DNA of 64,000 bases. Source: JABMQW01 sp964439935. GTDB taxonomy: Bacteria; Fidelibacterota; Marinisomatia; Marinisomatales; TCS56. Positions 63,992 through 64,000 of the stretch are shown piece after piece; positions within the stretch are counted from its first letter, which is position 1, and every line of letters begins with the position of its first letter. The stretch lies in contig CAYTPW010000003.1 in assembly GCA_964439935.1 (NCBI GenBank), positions 124,001 through 188,000 of the forward strand, given 5' to 3'. The notes under the pieces were generated by a model that saw nothing but the letters and a program-made list of their open reading frames with translations, was not told the DNA's origin and did no database searches. The position numbers and the translations under genes are program-made.

Positions 63992-64000
63992 ATGAAAAAA
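63992..64000 (+). CDS. Start of a further gene, truncated by the window edge
   Basis: Only ATG-AAA-AAA is present, preceded by a strong GGAGGGAG ribosome-binding site at 63981-63988. The MKK beginning is typical of a signal peptide, but nothing can be said about function. Confidence 0.55.

Noticed and set aside
1..64000. CRISPR arrays, insertion sequences, prophage, rRNA operons, toxin-antitoxin pairs
   Set aside because: None seen: no regularly spaced repeats, transposase or integrase motifs, or rRNA-like sequence. Only selC was found among RNA genes.

Overview
This window reads as chromosomal sequence from a Gram-negative, protein-degrading heterotroph of the FCB (Bacteroidota/Chlorobiota-like) assemblage, most likely Marinimicrobia (SAR406) or a close relative. 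That placement is an inference from gene content: a large secreted subtilase ending in a PNPFNP-type type IX secretion C-terminal domain, a DUF4837 lipoprotein, a giant outer-membrane protein of a type I associate with FCB genomes, many lipoprotein signals, and LapA/SPOR envelope genes. There are no rRNA genes, insertion sequences, phage genes or CRISPR arrays. Base composition and codon use look even throughout.

Layout. 1-4217 (+): partial M23 peptidase, miaB, lapA-like, TPR protein, SPOR protein. 4218-4715: a selenocysteine tRNA (selC), short repeats, and the terminator of the following gene. 4716-8438 (-): type IX-sorted subtilase. 8822-12408: PAS-UbiA fusion, VOC protein, PadR regulator, a redoxin gene broken by TAA and TGA codons, and a DUF2892 protein. 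12694-18830 (+): two S9 peptidases, an aldehyde dehydrogenase and a small secreted protein. 18893-20564 (-): Mut7-C protein and PflX-like radical SAM. 20761-30737: PD40/TPR lipoprotein, three metallopeptidases, an alpha/beta hydrolase and a lipid kinase. 30773-33747 (-): YdjC deacetylase, rhodanese, a membrane protein and DUF1684. 33932-43731 (+): lepA, CPBP protease, zinc-ribbon protein, lgt, then a translationally coupled trio of beta-propeller, giant outer-membrane protein and Omp85-like barrel. 43849-53894 (+): rnr, DUF4837, rmlD-like, two glycosyltransferases (one fused to a glycosylphosphotransferase-like module), accA, ybgC, queuosine-precursor transporter, and a selenocysteine-containing thioredoxin lipoprotein. 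54072-58853 (-): GFA protein, PHP-domain protein, M14 peptidase. 59040-63710 (+): DUF512 protein, der, yigZ, an endonuclease/phosphatase-family lipoprotein; the first codons of another gene lie at the right edge.

The main result is a selenocysteine theme. selC is at 4308-4400. At 52857-53894 a thioredoxin-fold lipoprotein has an in-frame TGA exactly where the first Cys of the CxxC site belongs (WUSWC), followed by a hairpin that fits the bacterial SECIS pattern. Conventional gene calling would split or truncate this gene. A second thioredoxin-fold gene (11321-12019) also has an in-frame TGA followed by a 7-bp hairpin, but it carries a TAA as well, so it may be a pseudogene.

Functionally the window is dominated by secreted or envelope peptidases (S8, S9 twice, M3 twice, an HExxH lipoprotein, M14, M23, CPBP), consistent with peptide scavenging, together with outer-envelope construction and housekeeping translation and RNA genes.
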